From contig SVGC01000030.1 in NCBI GenBank assembly GCA_015056495.1, forward strand, positions 1 through 49,875: a stretch of DNA of 49,875 nucleotides, in the 5' to 3' direction. Of the stretch, positions 34,621-45,276 are shown one piece after another. The translations under genes were made by a program, and so were the position numbers. Below the pieces are notes generated by a model, which saw only the letters and a list, made by a program, of their open reading frames with translations, was not told the DNA's origin and made no database searches. The stretch is from Butyrivibrio sp. GTDB taxonomy: Bacteria > Bacillota > Clostridia > Lachnospirales > Lachnospiraceae. Numbering within the stretch: the stretch's first letter is position 1; each line of letters begins with the position of its first letter.

Positions 34621-35898
34621 TCAATACTCGCTTGCAGCTGATTCACCTGCAAGATGTCCTGTGGACCAGGCAATCTGCAAGTTAAAGCCTCCTGTAACAG
34701 CGTGTGTATCGAGGACTTCACCTGCAAAATACAATCCCTGTACCTTTTTGGATTCCATTGTAGAAGGATTGATATCTTTGACACTTACGCCTCCGGCAGT
34801 AATAATGGCTTCCTGAAAGCCTCTTGTACCGGTAATTGTAAGCGGCAGGTTCTTGATCAGTTTAACAAAATCCTGTCTTTCCTGCTTAGTAATGTCATTA
34901 ACAGTCTTCTCAGGATTGATCCCGGAAAGTTCTATCATGACCGGTATCAGTTTTGATGGGAAAAGAGGTCCCAATACATTTTTAAACTGTTTGTTCATGC
35001 CGCCTTCAAATTCTCTGAGCACTCTTTTATCAAGCTGCTCTTCTGAAAGGGCTGGCTTTAGGTCAATAAACACTTTCGTATCAACGCCTTTGGTATAATA
35101 ACAGCTGGCTGTCAAAACCAGTGGACCACTTATTCCAAAGTGTGTAAAAAGCATTTCTCCAAAGCCTTCGTACAGCGGTTTGTTCTTAGATTTCTTTGAC
35201 TTGCCCTCTTTATCTTCTGCATCAGCCTTTGAATCTTTTACCATCCTGAGACCGACGTTTCTAAGAGAAAGTCCCTGAAGATCCTTATACCAGCTCTCTT
35301 TTACCTCAAATGGCACAAGAGCAGGCAGGGCTTCTACAAGCTCATGTCCTGTTTCTTTAGCAAATCTGTATCCATCACCTGTTGATCCTGTAGACTGATA
35401 GCTGACGCCACCTGTACAGACAATGACAGCATCAAATTCCTTGTGCTGTTTGCCATTTATAACAAGTCCTGTCACTTTTCCATCTGCCACTTCAACTTTG
35501 GTGACTTCAGAACCGTACTCAATAGGGATATTTCTTTCGTTTATAGCTTTAACAAGTGTCCTGATAATATCTGATGAATGATCCGATACCGGAAAAACTC
35601 TGTCTCCTCGTTCAACCTTAAGGGGGCAGCCGTTTTTCTCAAAGAAATCCATAACTGCAGTATTGTCGTAAGAATATACTGCACTATATAAAAATTTAGA
35701 ATTACGTCTAACGTTCTGGAAAAAATCATTTACATCACAGGCGTTTGTAACATTACATCTGCCTTTTCCTGTAATATAGATCTTCTTTCCCGGTTTTTCA
35801 TTTTTTTCAAAAATAGTTACTGAACTACCAGCATCTGCTGCTGTAATAGCTGCCATCATTCCGGCAGCACCACAGCCAATAATTGCAATTTTCTTCAT
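34621..35898 (-). CDS. HI0933-like FAD-binding oxidoreductase
   Basis: This 425-aa flavoprotein belongs to the HI0933/YhiN family, whose reaction is not well known. The Rossmann FAD motif AIIGCGAAGMMAAITAADAG is at the extreme N-terminus, followed by GKKIYITGKGRCNVTNA and a second FAD region (TGGVSYQSTGSTGDGYRFA). It ends with GLYFAGEVLDTHAVTGGFNLQIA. It is the first gene of the cluster with cmk, ispH and the S1 gene. Confidence 0.92.
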   Translation of the reverse strand: MKKIAIIGCGAAGMMAAITAADAGSSVTIFEKNEKPGKKIYITGKGRCNVTNACDVNDFFQNVRRNSKFLYSAVYSYDNTAVMDFFEKNGCPLKVERGDRVFPVSDHSSDIIRTLVKAINERNIPIEYGSEVTKVEVADGKVTGLVINGKQHKEFDAVIVCTGGVSYQSTGSTGDGYRFAKETGHELVEALPALVPFEVKESWYKDLQGLSLRNVGLRMVKDSKADAEDKEGKSKKSKNKPLYEGFGEMLFTHFGISGPLVLTASCYYTKGVDTKVFIDLKPALSEEQLDKRVLREFEGGMNKQFKNVLGPLFPSKLIPVMIELSGINPEKTVNDITKQERQDFVKLIKNLPLTITGTRGFQEAIITAGGVSVKDINPSTMESKKVQGLYFAGEVLDTHAVTGGFNLQIAWSTGHLAGESAASEY

Positions 35899-36021
35899 TT
35901 ACTCATTTCTTTCTGTAGATTTGAGGCCTGCCACTGGTATTTTTATACCTGTTAGAATACGCATGGAATATCATGGAAAGCCGATACTCATAATAGCGTC
36001 CTTTTCATTTATGCGCAACAG

Positions 36022-36573
36022 CTATTTATTAAAAGAATTGTATGCAGCAGTGAGCATGGCTACTGAATCCTCATATTCAAGGTCATAATCGCCTGTAAGC
36101 GCCATACAGCCTGCACCATGTATAAAGATCCACATCTGCATGAAGAGCTGCTCTGCGTTCTGAGCTCCCATCTCTCTTGCTTTGTTTACTTCTTTTACAA
36201 CATTCTCATCTGAACCATTTACAAGATCATACATGCTGCGTCCATAACCCACATGTGCTGTAGCAAAAAGTAAGCTGAATAAATGTGGATACTTCTGTGC
36301 AAATCCAATATATGCAAGTCCAAGATCAACAAAAGGAGTCTCATGAGTCTTCATAAAATCCTTGTAGTAATCCTCATAGTAGACTGTAGCCTTTTCATAG
36401 ACATCTTTTTTCAACTCATCCATGCCGTTGTAAATACGGAAAATAGGCTGTGTAGAACATCCTGCAGCTGCAGCAAGCTTACGTGAAGTAATCTGCTCAA
36501 AGCCCTCTTTTCTGGTAATCTTAAAAGCCGCATTGATGATTTCCTGTTTTGTGATCGTAGCTGTCCTCGACAT
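36022..36573 (-). CDS. TetR family regulator
   Basis: The 183-aa protein has an N-terminal HTH (about residues 8-52: TKQEIINAAFKITRKEGFEQIT, then KLAAAAGCSTQPIFRIYNGMDELK) and a helical ligand domain with a late segment FIHGAGCMALTGD. It starts after GGAGGG. A perfect inverted repeat overlaps the -35 box of its own promoter, so self-repression is likely. It is divergent from the SNF2 gene, the obvious candidate target besides itself. Ligand unknown. Confidence 0.9.
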   Translation of the reverse strand: MSRTATITKQEIINAAFKITRKEGFEQITSRKLAAAAGCSTQPIFRIYNGMDELKKDVYEKATVYYEDYYKDFMKTHETPFVDLGLAYIGFAQKYPHLFSLLFATAHVGYGRSMYDLVNGSDENVVKEVNKAREMGAQNAEQLFMQMWIFIHGAGCMALTGDYDLEYEDSVAMLTAAYNSFNK

Positions 36574-36618
36574 ATTATTTCTCCCTCCAAGTTTAAATTA
36601 TAATAGCATCTGTTATCA

Positions 36619-36648
36619 ATTTTAATCGCAATACCATTGACTGTCAAT
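36619..36648 (-). promoter_or_regulatory. Promoter and operator of the TetR gene
   Basis: On the minus strand, TTGACA (36647-36642) and TAAAAT (36624-36619) are 17 nt apart. The perfect repeat ATTGAC-T-GTCAAT (36636-36648) covers the -35 box, a usual place for a TetR operator. Confidence 0.65.
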
Positions 36649-36742
36649 CATTGATACGTTAGTTTTTTACTAATTTTTTGCCTTCCAGATCAAGTGTTGG
36701 ATCAAGTGGCGCAGATCAATAGATATTAAAGCAAAGATGCTA

Positions 36743-36748
36743 TATAAT
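36743..36748 (+). promoter_or_regulatory. -10 box of the SNF2 gene
   Basis: TATAAT lies in CTATATAATAAAG. Transcription would begin near 36755, so the upstream in-frame ATG at 36737 cannot be used from this promoter. No good -35 was seen. Confidence 0.5.
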
Positions 36749-36778
36749 AAAGAGATGGGAAAAATTGAAAGGATCAAT

Positions 36779-39700
36779 ATGGCTGATTTTGACAGTATTT
36801 TTAGAAAAAGTTCAAAGACTATAACTCCTTCAGGAAGGACATTTTCCAGTTCTTCTACCGGTGATACCTCACGCTATACGTCATTTGATACTATGCAGAT
36901 GTTGGAGACCTATGCCAACTCCATGACAATAGCTGGTCCGGCAATAAATAATGTGCCAGTGCACCTTTCTGCCCATATCAAGCTCATGCATGACAAATTG
37001 TATCTGACCTTTAATATCGGTCGCGGTTCAGGCAGAGACTATGTTTTAAAGGATATTCCGGATCTTCTGGATAATATAAACAAAAACGGATATTTCTCTT
37101 ATGGCAAAGAGCTCAGCTTTATCCACAACATCGCTGCCTTCGATGAAGTCTCACAAAACATCATAAGATTTCTTTCAGACTACTATAAAGAGCGCGTTGC
37201 AAGACAGGAACGTTCATTTTACAGGATAGGCGATTTCTCAGCCATATCAGGACAGATAAGGAAACAGTTAGAACTAGCTGGTCATGAAATTGATGACTTT
37301 TTTGACAATATAAAGGATAACACCTTTTATTTTGCGGTAGATGATTTTAGAAAAGGTAATGTTTATGAACAGCCTTGCAGGGTCACTATAGAAATGCCCC
37401 AGCTGGAAGTTGCGCTCAGTGGTACTCCTAACGGAATGTATTTCAAAATTGGCGATATTACTATATTTGAGAGTTATTCCAGTGTGTATTTCATTGATGG
37501 AAGCCATATCCACAGAATACGCATCGATGATATAAGCGAGCTTATGCCTTTTATCAGATTCAATAACAAGCGTCTTACTGACAGAGACCGCTTCATTGGC
37601 AAAAGCGACCTCGGAGTTTTTACTACTTCTCTTTTGCCTGTATTAAAACGATACGCTCATATAACATACGATAACTTTGATCCTGATGAATGGATACCGA
37701 CTGAGCCGGATATAAAAATATATCTTGATATGCCGGAAGATAACGTAATAACATGCGATTTGCAAGCTATATATGGTGATAAAGTATATCATCTTTTTGA
37801 AGATGCACATTCCAGTGCAGGCAGAAATATTACTGCAGAGAAAAATATCACTGCCCAGGTCGTTCCATTTTTTGACGCTGAGGCCGATGGATATCTGCGC
37901 TCAATTTCAGGCACAGAGAACAGGATTTATTCATTCATAACCGAAGTTATTCCCAGACTGCAGGAAATTGGCAGCGTATATCTCTCAGACAAGATCCACG
38001 ATGTCAATATCGTACACATGTCAAGAATACATATGGGAGTATCCGTAAAATCCAACCTGTTGGAATTGTCATTAGTAACGGATGATATGTCCAAGGAAGA
38101 ACTGCAGGATATTCTTTCACGATACGATAGGAAAAAGAAATATTACAGACTTAAAAACGGAGATATATTACATCTTCAGGACAAGGATATCAAAGCTATC
38201 GTTGCACTTCAGGATGGACTTAATATATCGCCAAAGGATATTTCAAATGGACTGGTAGTTGTTCCAAAATATAGAGCCTGGTATCTTGATTCATTTCAGG
38301 AAGATGATGATTATCTTTTATTTGAAAAGAACGAGGATTTCAAACAGCTGATATCGCAGATGGATGAGAACTCTTCAAGGACCTTCTCCGTTCCCGAAAG
38401 CTTAAAAAATATCATGCGAGATTATCAGAAGGATGGCTTCAAATGGCTTAAATCATTGCATGCTAATGGATTTGGCGGAATTCTTGCAGATGATATGGGT
38501 CTGGGTAAAACATTGCAGGTGCTTTCCTTTATTTTGTCTGAAAAAGAAGAAAATAAAGATAAGCAGACAATATCTTTAATAGTCTGCCCTGCTTCATTAG
38601 TCTACAATTGGCAGAACGAGATAAAGCGTTTTACACCTGAATTAAAAAGCGAGATTGTGACCGGCTTTAGAGTAGACAGAGAACGTATTTTATCCGAACT
38701 TGAAGAAGAAAAAACGGATGTACTCATAACCTCTTACGATTTACTCAGAAGAGATATTGAGTTATATAAAAACATTGATTTTGCCTGCGAGGTTATAGAT
38801 GAGGCACAGTTCATCAAGAATCCGGGAACTCAGGCTGCAAAAGCAACCAAGCAGATCAAGGCTGATTTTAAGATCGCACTGACAGGAACTCCTATTGAGA
38901 ACAGGCTCAGCGAACTATGGAGTATCTTTGATTATATGATGCCAGGATTTTTGTATAGCTATTCATATTTCAGGCAAGCCTATGAGAATCCGATCATACA
39001 GGACAAGGATGATATAACAACAGAGCACCTCAGAAAACTTATATCTCCATTTGTCCTTAGAAGACTAAAGAAAGATGTCCTAAAGGATCTTCCGGATAAG
39101 CTTGAAGAAACCATATGCGCTCGTCTTGAAAATGAGCAGCAAGAGCTATATAAGGCTCATATGCAGCGACTGAAGATGATGCTTGAGCATCAAAGTGATG
39201 AAGAATTTCTCCATGGCAAGATCATGGTCTTATCAGAGCTGATGAAGTTAAGGCAATTATGCTGTGATCCAGCCCTTATTTATGATGGCTATAATGGCAA
39301 TTCAGCCAAGACAGATCTGTGCATAGAAATGATACAGGCAGCTGCAGAAAGTGGTCATAAGATACTGCTATTCTCCCAGTTTACTTCAATGCTGAACAGG
39401 CTGATACAGAGACTACAGAAAAACGGAATAAACTATTACCTCTTGACCGGTGCAACACCAAAGGATGAGCGCCAGACACTAGTCGAGCGTTTCCAGTCAG
39501 ATGACACTCCTGTTTTCTGCATATCCCTTAAGGCTGGTGGAACAGGTCTGAATCTTACAGCCGCAGATATAGTGATCCACTATGACCCTTGGTGGAATGA
39601 AGCCGTGCAAAATCAGGCAACAGACAGAGCCCACAGAATAGGTCAGACCAATGTTGTTACAGTATATAAACTGATAGTTCAGGACACAATAGAAGAAAAG

Positions 39701-39811
39701 ATCCAGAAACTCCAGGAAGAAAAGAAAGCCCTTGCGGATGAGTTACTCTCCGGCTCCGCTATCTCATCTCCACAGATTTCCAGATCTGAACTGATAAAGC
39801 TGTTGTCATAA
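36779..39811 (+). CDS. SNF2 family DNA translocase/helicase
   Basis: The protein is about 1010 aa. The C-terminal half is a full SNF2 motor: DYQKDGFKWL, LADDMGLGKTLQVLSF (Walker A, near residue 571), VIDEAQFIKN (DEAQ box, near 674), LTGTPIENRLSELWS, and a second RecA domain with ATDRAHRIGQT near 950. The N-terminal half resembles the bacterial SNF2-associated region; no SWIM zinc finger is visible. AAAGGA lies 5-6 nt before the ATG at 36779, and the promoter position rules out 36737. It is monocistronic and divergent from the TetR gene. The role (remodelling, repair or defence) is unknown; no nuclease or methylase gene is next to it. Confidence 0.92.
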   Translation: MADFDSIFRKSSKTITPSGRTFSSSSTGDTSRYTSFDTMQMLETYANSMTIAGPAINNVPVHLSAHIKLMHDKLYLTFNIGRGSGRDYVLKDIPDLLDNINKNGYFSYGKELSFIHNIAAFDEVSQNIIRFLSDYYKERVARQERSFYRIGDFSAISGQIRKQLELAGHEIDDFFDNIKDNTFYFAVDDFRKGNVYEQPCRVTIEMPQLEVALSGTPNGMYFKIGDITIFESYSSVYFIDGSHIHRIRIDDISELMPFIRFNNKRLTDRDRFIGKSDLGVFTTSLLPVLKRYAHITYDNFDPDEWIPTEPDIKIYLDMPEDNVITCDLQAIYGDKVYHLFEDAHSSAGRNITAEKNITAQVVPFFDAEADGYLRSISGTENRIYSFITEVIPRLQEIGSVYLSDKIHDVNIVHMSRIHMGVSVKSNLLELSLVTDDMSKEELQDILSRYDRKKKYYRLKNGDILHLQDKDIKAIVALQDGLNISPKDISNGLVVVPKYRAWYLDSFQEDDDYLLFEKNEDFKQLISQMDENSSRTFSVPESLKNIMRDYQKDGFKWLKSLHANGFGGILADDMGLGKTLQVLSFILSEKEENKDKQTISLIVCPASLVYNWQNEIKRFTPELKSEIVTGFRVDRERILSELEEEKTDVLITSYDLLRRDIELYKNIDFACEVIDEAQFIKNPGTQAAKATKQIKADFKIALTGTPIENRLSELWSIFDYMMPGFLYSYSYFRQAYENPIIQDKDDITTEHLRKLISPFVLRRLKKDVLKDLPDKLEETICARLENEQQELYKAHMQRLKMMLEHQSDEEFLHGKIMVLSELMKLRQLCCDPALIYDGYNGNSAKTDLCIEMIQAAAESGHKILLFSQFTSMLNRLIQRLQKNGINYYLLTGATPKDERQTLVERFQSDDTPVFCISLKAGGTGLNLTAADIVIHYDPWWNEAVQNQATDRAHRIGQTNVVTVYKLIVQDTIEEKIQKLQEEKKALADELLSGSAISSPQISRSELIKLLS

Positions 39812-39849
39812 GAAAAAAGGAATCCGCATGTCCTGCGGATTCCTTTTTT
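39812..39849. terminator. Bidirectional terminator
   Basis: GGAATCCGC and GCGGATTCC pair around a 6-nt loop, flanked by AAAAAA and TTTTTT. It serves the SNF2 gene and the converging kinase gene. Confidence 0.92.
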
Positions 39850-40360
39850 ATACGGTTGATATACCCAGTGCTTTAAGCATCTTTGGAAGTACAACCTTTG
39901 GGAAAGGTGAATTTTCATAAACAGTCACATCAGCATACTTTTCATACAATGCAGTACGCTCAAGATATAAATCATGGAATGTCTGACCTTCTTTAATGAC
40001 TACACCTCTCTTCTTGAGGTCGCCAAGACGGTTCAACAGTTCATTTTCATCTACCTTTATATACATGATGGTTCCAATCTCTTTAAAATGCTTCATGGCG
40101 TTTTCACCATATACAGCACTACCACCGGTAGCTATAACTGCTTCAGAAGCTTCAATTCCACAATTGATCCTGTCTTCTACTTCTTTGAAGCCTTCGGTTC
40201 CTACTTCTGATATGATTTCGCTCAATTTTTTGTTTGTTTCTTTTTGAATTACAAGGTCGCTGTCAATAAAAGAATATCCTATATTCTTTGCCAGAAGTAC
40301 TCCAAAAGTACTCTTTCCGGATGCAGGCATACCTATAAGGATTATATTATTTTTTTTCAT
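39848..40360 (-). CDS. Shikimate kinase-like protein
   Basis: The predicted protein is about 170 aa. It has the P-loop LIGMPASGKSTFG, SFIDSDLVIQKETNKKLSEII, the acidic F-x-x-x-E segment (GFKEVEDRIN), IATGGSAVYG and R-x3-Y (RTALYEKYADVTVYE), the layout of shikimate kinases. It differs at two places: GGS for the usual GGG, and KKRGVVI where many family members have R-P-L. AroK is likely but a related P-loop kinase is possible. GAGGAG precedes the ATG at 40360. No other aro gene is adjacent. Confidence 0.72.
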   Translation of the reverse strand: MKKNNIILIGMPASGKSTFGVLLAKNIGYSFIDSDLVIQKETNKKLSEIISEVGTEGFKEVEDRINCGIEASEAVIATGGSAVYGENAMKHFKEIGTIMYIKVDENELLNRLGDLKKRGVVIKEGQTFHDLYLERTALYEKYADVTVYENSPFPKVVLPKMLKALGISTV

Positions 40361-40480
40361 AATGCTCCTCATTTTCCGACATTTTCAACTATCACTTTAT
40401 CATATCTTTCAGCATCCTGAAATAGATTTTAACTTATAGTAATTTCGGAGAAATTTTCTATCAAAAAGGTTTTTGCTTGC

Positions 40481-40524
40481 AAAAACGGATTCTATTGGTA
40501 ATGACCACCAAAAGAATCCGTTTT
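40481..40524 (-). terminator. Terminator of tpiA
   Basis: ACGGATTCT and AGAATCCGT arms flank an inner TTGGT/ACCA stem; the minus-strand end runs into TTTTT. Confidence 0.8.
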
Positions 40525-40577
40525 ATTAGTATTTTGAGTATTAATTTTTCAATTTATGTTCAAAAATACAGCGCTTA

Positions 40578-41324
40578 TTATGCGTTAACGATCTTACCGA
40601 AGTCAGGCTTAAGGCTTGCTCCGCCAATAAGACCTCCATCGATATTTGGCTTTGAAAGAAGTTCTGCTGCATTACCTGCATTCATAGATCCGCCATACTG
40701 GATACGAACTTCATCAGCTGTAGCCTGATCATAAAGCTTAGCGATAAGTGAACGGATAAGTCCGCATACTTCTTCAGCCTGATCAGCTGTTGCAGTCTCA
40801 CCTGTACCGATAGCCCAGATTGGCTCATATGCAATTACAAGCTTTTTAACCTGATCAGCTGTTACGCCATCAAGATCCCATGTGATCTGTCTCTCAATCC
40901 ATTCCTTGTAAGTATCAGCCTTACGAAGTGCAAGAGACTCACCGCAGCAAAGAATTGGTGTAAGACCTGAAGCAAAAGCCTTCTTAACCTTCTGGTTTAT
41001 AAGAATATCATTCTCACCAAAGATATCTCTTCTCTCAGAGTGACCAATGATGATATATTCAACACCTGCATCCTTAAGCATAGGAGCTGAAATCTCTCCT
41101 GTGAAAGCACCGTTGTCTACAATGTAGAAATTCTCTGCACCAACATGTACATTAGTACCTTTAACAGCCTCAACAACAGGAACAATATCTATAGCTGGAA
41201 CGCAATAAACAACATCTACTGCATCATTTTTAACTAAATCTTTAAGTTCATTACAAAGAGCTACTGCCTCACTTGGAGTCTTATTCATCTTCCAGTTTCC
41301 GGCAATGATTCTTCTACGTGCCAT
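40578..41324 (-). CDS. tpiA: Triosephosphate isomerase
   Basis: The glycolytic enzyme interconverts dihydroxyacetone phosphate and glyceraldehyde 3-phosphate. The 248-aa protein has the substrate Lys in AGNWKMNKT, the catalytic His in IIGHSERR, the catalytic Glu in [13 protein letters not shown], and the phosphate loop [10 protein letters not shown]. It is the third gene of gap-pgk-tpi. Confidence 0.98.
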   Translation of the reverse strand: MARRRIIAGNWKMNKTPSEAVALCNELKDLVKNDAVDVVYCVPAIDIVPVVEAVKGTNVHVGAENFYIVDNGAFTGEISAPMLKDAGVEYIIIGHSERRDIFGENDILINQKVKKAFASGLTPILCCGESLALRKADTYKEWIERQITWDLDGVTADQVKKLVIAYEPIWAIGTGETATADQAEEVCGLIRSLIAKLYDQATADEVRIQYGGSMNAGNAAELLSKPNIDGGLIGGASLKPDFGKIVNA

Positions 41325-41364
41325 AACTTTTTTCCTCCGATAATCGCATTTTATAAGATGTAAG

Positions 41365-41387
41365 GGGGATAAAAAGAATTTATCCCC
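41365..41387 (-). promoter_or_regulatory. Stem-loop between pgk and tpiA
   Basis: GGGGATAAA-AAGAA-TTTATCCCC is a perfect 9-bp stem without a T-run. It may protect processed mRNA ends rather than terminate. Confidence 0.5.
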
Positions 41388-41459
41388 GCATACACCATTT
41401 TTATAAGTTATTATTATTTTTTAATCTGCCTTTTCTACACAGCTAAGCTTTCGCTATAA

Positions 41460-42698
41460 TTACTGCTTATCATCTGCTGCGTAAACACCTGGAAGCTTTT
41501 TGCCTTCAAGGAATTCAAGAGAAGCTCCACCACCTGTTGAGATGTGGCTCATCTTGTCAGCATAACCAAGCTGGTTAACAGCTGCAGCACTATCACCACC
41601 ACCGATGATTGTTGTAGCAGTTGTCTCAGAAAGTGCCTTAGCAACTTCCTTTGTACCATTAGCAAGAACTGGGTTTTCAAATACGCCCATAGGTCCGTTC
41701 CAAACTACTGTCTTAGCTGTCTTAACAGCTTCTGCATACATAGCGATTGTCTTAGGTCCGATGTCTGCGCCTTCTCTGTCAGCAGGGATCTTGTCAGCAT
41801 CTACAACCTGTGTATTGATTGATGGGTTGTCGATTGGGCTTGGGAACTCATCGATACATACAGCATCAACTGGAAGAAGAAGCTTCTTACCAGACTTCTC
41901 AGCCTTTTCCATCATTTCCTTACAATAATCAACCTTTGTCTCATCAAGAAGTGACTTACCAACTTCATATCCCTTAGCCTTAAGGAATGTGTAAGCCATA
42001 CCACCACCGATGATAAGTGTGTCACACTTCTCAAGAAGAGAATTGATAACATTGAGCTTATCAGCAACCTTAGCGCCACCAAGGATAGCTACGAATGGGC
42101 GAACTGGGTTCTCTACTGCATTTCCAAGGAAGTCAATTTCCTTCTGCATAAGGTAACCAACTGCGCAGTTTCCACCTTTTTCACGAACATACTTTGTTAC
42201 AACTGAAACAGAAGCGTGTGCTCTGTGAGCTGAACCGAATGCATCGCATACATAGTCATCGCAAAGATCTGCAAGTTCTTTAGCAAAGTTCTCACCAGCT
42301 TCTTCTGGCTTAGTCTCTTCCTTGCCTCTGAAACGTGTATTCTGAAGAAGAACTACGTCACCTTCGTTCATTTCAGCTACAGCCTTTGTAGCAGCTTCGC
42401 CAGTTACGTTGTAATCTGATACGAAGTTAACCTTCTTGCCAAGCTTCTCTGAAAGTCTCTCAGCAACAGGTGCAAGTGACTCGCCTTCGTTAGGGCCATT
42501 CTTAACTTTTCCAAGGTGTGAGCAAAGAATTACCTTACCACCATCGTTAAGTAATTTGTTGATTGTAGGAAGAGCTGCAACGATACGTGTCTCGTCTGTG
42601 ATCTTTCCATCTTTAAGAGGTACGTTGAAATCGCAACGTACAAGTACTCTTCTGCCCTTTGCATTAAAATCATCTACTGATTTCTTATTAAGTGCCAT
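41460..42698 (-). CDS. pgk: Phosphoglycerate kinase
   Basis: This enzyme makes ATP from 1,3-bisphosphoglycerate. The 412-aa protein has the N-terminal [24 protein letters not shown], the substrate region [21 protein letters not shown], and the C-terminal nucleotide site [13 protein letters not shown] and [13 protein letters not shown]. The length is normal. It lies between gap and tpiA, each separated by a hairpin. Confidence 0.98.
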   Translation of the reverse strand: MALNKKSVDDFNAKGRRVLVRCDFNVPLKDGKITDETRIVAALPTINKLLNDGGKVILCSHLGKVKNGPNEGESLAPVAERLSEKLGKKVNFVSDYNVTGEAATKAVAEMNEGDVVLLQNTRFRGKEETKPEEAGENFAKELADLCDDYVCDAFGSAHRAHASVSVVTKYVREKGGNCAVGYLMQKEIDFLGNAVENPVRPFVAILGGAKVADKLNVINSLLEKCDTLIIGGGMAYTFLKAKGYEVGKSLLDETKVDYCKEMMEKAEKSGKKLLLPVDAVCIDEFPSPIDNPSINTQVVDADKIPADREGADIGPKTIAMYAEAVKTAKTVVWNGPMGVFENPVLANGTKEVAKALSETTATTIIGGGDSAAAVNQLGYADKMSHISTGGGASLEFLEGKKLPGVYAADDKQ

Positions 42699-42787
42699 TT
42701 TCGTTCTCCTTTTATTGGAATATCAATTATTTTTATCTAAATCTATTCATTGAAACATAACAAGTCTCTAGAATACAGCCTTCATAG

Positions 42788-42824
42788 AAAAAAGGCCCGG
42801 TCCACAAGGACCGGACCTTTTCAA
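42788..42824 (-). terminator. Terminator after gap
   Basis: AAAAGGTCCGGTCC pairs with GGACCGGGCCTTTT (one mismatch) and runs into six T on the minus strand. It would make gap transcripts abundant relative to pgk and tpiA. Confidence 0.88.
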
Positions 42825-42849
42825 AAGTCTATTTCGATATGTTAGTCGA

Positions 42850-43881
42850 TCAACCAAGTTCAGCGAAGTACTTAATTGTTCTAACCATCTGGCTTGTGTA
42901 TGAGTTCTCGTTGTCATACCATGAAACAACCTGAACTTCGTATGTATCATCATCAACCTTGTTAACAAGTGTCTGAGTTGCATCGAAGAGAGAACCAAAT
43001 CTCATACCAACGATATCAGATGAAACGATTTCGTCTGTGTTGTAACCAAATGACTCTGTAGCTGCTGCCTTCATAGCTGCATTTACAGCTTCCTTAGTAA
43101 CGTCAGCCTTCTTAACTACTGCGAACAGAAGTGTTGTTGATCCTGTAGGAGTAGGAACACGCTGTGCAGCGCCGATGAGCTTTCCGTTAAGTTCTGGGAT
43201 TACAAGACCGATAGCCTTTGCAGCACCTGTTGAGTTAGGAACGATGTTGCATGCACCAGCACGTGATCTTCTAAGGTCGCCCTTTCTCTGTGGTCCATCA
43301 AGGATCATCTGGTCACCTGTGTAAGCGTGGATTGTGCACATGATACCTGACTGGATTGGAGCATAATCGTTAAGAGCCTTAGCCATAGGTGCAAGGCAGT
43401 TTGTTGTACAAGATGCAGCTGAAATGATCTTGTCATCCTTTGTTAATGTCTTGTGGTTTACATTGTAAACGATTGTAGGAAGATCGTTTCCTGCAGGAGC
43501 AGAGATAACTACCTTCTTAGCACCAGCATTGATGTGTGCCTGTGCCTTTTCTTTTGATGTATAGAAGCCTGAGCACTCAAGAACTACGTCTACGCCAAGC
43601 TCACCCCATGGGCAGTTGTTAGCATCTGGCTCTTTATAGATCTTAATTGTCTTACCCTTTACTGTGATTGTTCCAGCCTCATCATCAGCTGTAACATCAT
43701 CTTCATGTCCTAATTCAACATAACGACCCTGAGATGAATCATACTTTAACAGATGAGCAAGCATCTTTGGGCTTGTTAAATCATTGATAGCTACTACTTC
43801 GTAACCTTCTGCGCCGAACATCTGTCTGAATGCAAGACGACCGATACGGCCAAAACCATTAATTGCAACTTTTACTGCCAT
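42850..43881 (-). CDS. gap: Glyceraldehyde-3-phosphate dehydrogenase
   Basis: This NAD-dependent dehydrogenase makes 1,3-bisphosphoglycerate. The 343-aa protein has the NAD motif [14 protein letters not shown], the catalytic Cys in [12 protein letters not shown], and the C-terminal [17 protein letters not shown]. The start is fixed by a TAGGAGG ribosome site. It is the first gene of the gap-pgk-tpi set. Confidence 0.98.
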   Translation of the reverse strand: MAVKVAINGFGRIGRLAFRQMFGAEGYEVVAINDLTSPKMLAHLLKYDSSQGRYVELGHEDDVTADDEAGTITVKGKTIKIYKEPDANNCPWGELGVDVVLECSGFYTSKEKAQAHINAGAKKVVISAPAGNDLPTIVYNVNHKTLTKDDKIISAASCTTNCLAPMAKALNDYAPIQSGIMCTIHAYTGDQMILDGPQRKGDLRRSRAGACNIVPNSTGAAKAIGLVIPELNGKLIGAAQRVPTPTGSTTLLFAVVKKADVTKEAVNAAMKAAATESFGYNTDEIVSSDIVGMRFGSLFDATQTLVNKVDDDTYEVQVVSWYDNENSYTSQMVRTIKYFAELG

Positions 43882-43938
43882 TTTAAGTTCCTCCTAAAAT
43901 GAATTCTTTTTTATTGCTGTTTCTACAAAGTCATTATT

Positions 43939-43962
43939 TATAAAATAATAACAGTTTGTCAA
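43939..43962 (-). promoter_or_regulatory. Likely gap promoter
   Basis: On the minus strand, TTGACA (43962-43957) precedes an A/T-rich stretch with TAAATA 16 nt further. The -35 is consensus, the -10 only fair. Confidence 0.5.
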
Positions 43963-44058
43963 AAATTTATCAGCGATTACTATTTTAAAGAATATCTATA
44001 GAAAATTCAAGTCAATATGATAAAATTTATATAAAAAAGACAAAAGAGCGAGACAATT

Positions 44059-44877
44059 ATGCGTATTCCATCAGATTTTCATTTACATTCAGAACATTCA
44101 GAAGATTCTACAGCCCCTATGAAATCTATGATTGAACGTGGTATAGCACTCGAATTACCGTCAATGTGCTTTACTGACCACATGGACCTGGATTATCCCC
44201 AATGTCCAGACCTTCCAGCAGGATCTTTCCATTTAGATGCCGATTCTTATAGGAATGATTTTGAAAAAAACAAAAAAATCTACAGCGACAAGATAGATCT
44301 TCATTTCGGCGTAGAACTGGGACTACAGCCACATATCACAAAAGAAAACCATGATTTTTTATCTGAAAATTCTTTTGAATTCATCATCGGATCAACTCAC
44401 CTGATCAGGCACCAGGATCCATATTACGAAGAATTCTGGAAAGATAGGGATGAAAAGGATGTTTTTGCAGAATATTTCAGGGAATCTCTCGAAAACGTCA
44501 GATTATTTGATGATTTCGATGTATATGGGCATCTTGACTATGTTGTAAGGTATGCTCCCAACAAAGACAAGTATTATGATCCCTCAGAATATACTCAGAT
44601 CACAGATGAGCTCATGAAGATACTTATCTCAAGAGATCAGGGCCTTGATCTCAACTCAAAAGCCCTGTACAGCGGCATGGCAGATCCTAACCCATGTTCT
44701 TATTTTCTTAATAGGTTCAGAGAACTGGGCGGACGGATAATCACCTTTGGTTCAGATGCACACAAGCCTGAGGATCTTGCCAGAGAGTTCATTCCAATGC
44801 GTGAGATTGCTATTTCCTGCGGTTTCACAGAGTACTGTACTTACGAAAACAGAAACCCTGTTTTTCATAAACTATAG
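44059..44877 (+). CDS. hisJ: Histidinol-phosphatase, PHP family
   Basis: HisJ-type enzymes dephosphorylate histidinol phosphate in histidine synthesis. The 272-aa protein has PHP metal motifs DFHLHSEHSED near the N-terminus, FTDHMDLD, FGVELGLQP, IIGSTHLI, YGHLDYV and FGSDAHKPEDL. No other his gene is close, so the substrate rests on family likeness. GAGCGAG lies before the ATG. Confidence 0.87.
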   Translation: MRIPSDFHLHSEHSEDSTAPMKSMIERGIALELPSMCFTDHMDLDYPQCPDLPAGSFHLDADSYRNDFEKNKKIYSDKIDLHFGVELGLQPHITKENHDFLSENSFEFIIGSTHLIRHQDPYYEEFWKDRDEKDVFAEYFRESLENVRLFDDFDVYGHLDYVVRYAPNKDKYYDPSEYTQITDELMKILISRDQGLDLNSKALYSGMADPNPCSYFLNRFRELGGRIITFGSDAHKPEDLAREFIPMREIAISCGFTEYCTYENRNPVFHKL

Positions 44878-44905
44878 ATTTTTGCCATTTTATGTCAAAA
44901 ATCCT

Positions 44906-44950
44906 GAAAACAAGCCATCTAAAGGCAGCTTCGCTGCAGGGCTTGTTTTC
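44906..44950 (+). terminator. Terminator-like hairpin after hisJ
   Basis: GAAAACAAGCC and GGCTTGTTTTC form an outer stem with an inner GCAGC-TTC-GCTGC hairpin, followed by TCTTC rather than a clean T-run. From here to 45276 the DNA is A/T-rich and I see no gene. Confidence 0.6.
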
Positions 44951-45276
44951 TCTTCACCTCTTACTTCTTTCCAGGCTGATTTACATATCAATTTTCTATT
45001 TTCCAGTTTTTTATATGTATATGCATCTTCTGGTTTATAGTTATTTAAGCTTTCTTACCGTTAAAGCATATTTTATTTAACGGCATTATGGAGTAAAATA
45101 TTTTCATACACCATAGCCAGCAAAAATTATCACTTACCTGTTTATTCGTAACTTAAAACTACAATTAACACTCACTTCACACTTCATAAATAATAAAATG
45201 ATTCACCCAATGTACCACCAGTGCAAAGTGCAGCGAAGCTATTACAAAAACCAATATACTAAAACAGGACTATGCA

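Noticed and set aside
36737..36778. Earlier ATG for the SNF2 protein
   Set aside because: It overlaps the -10 box TATAAT, so it would not be in the transcript.
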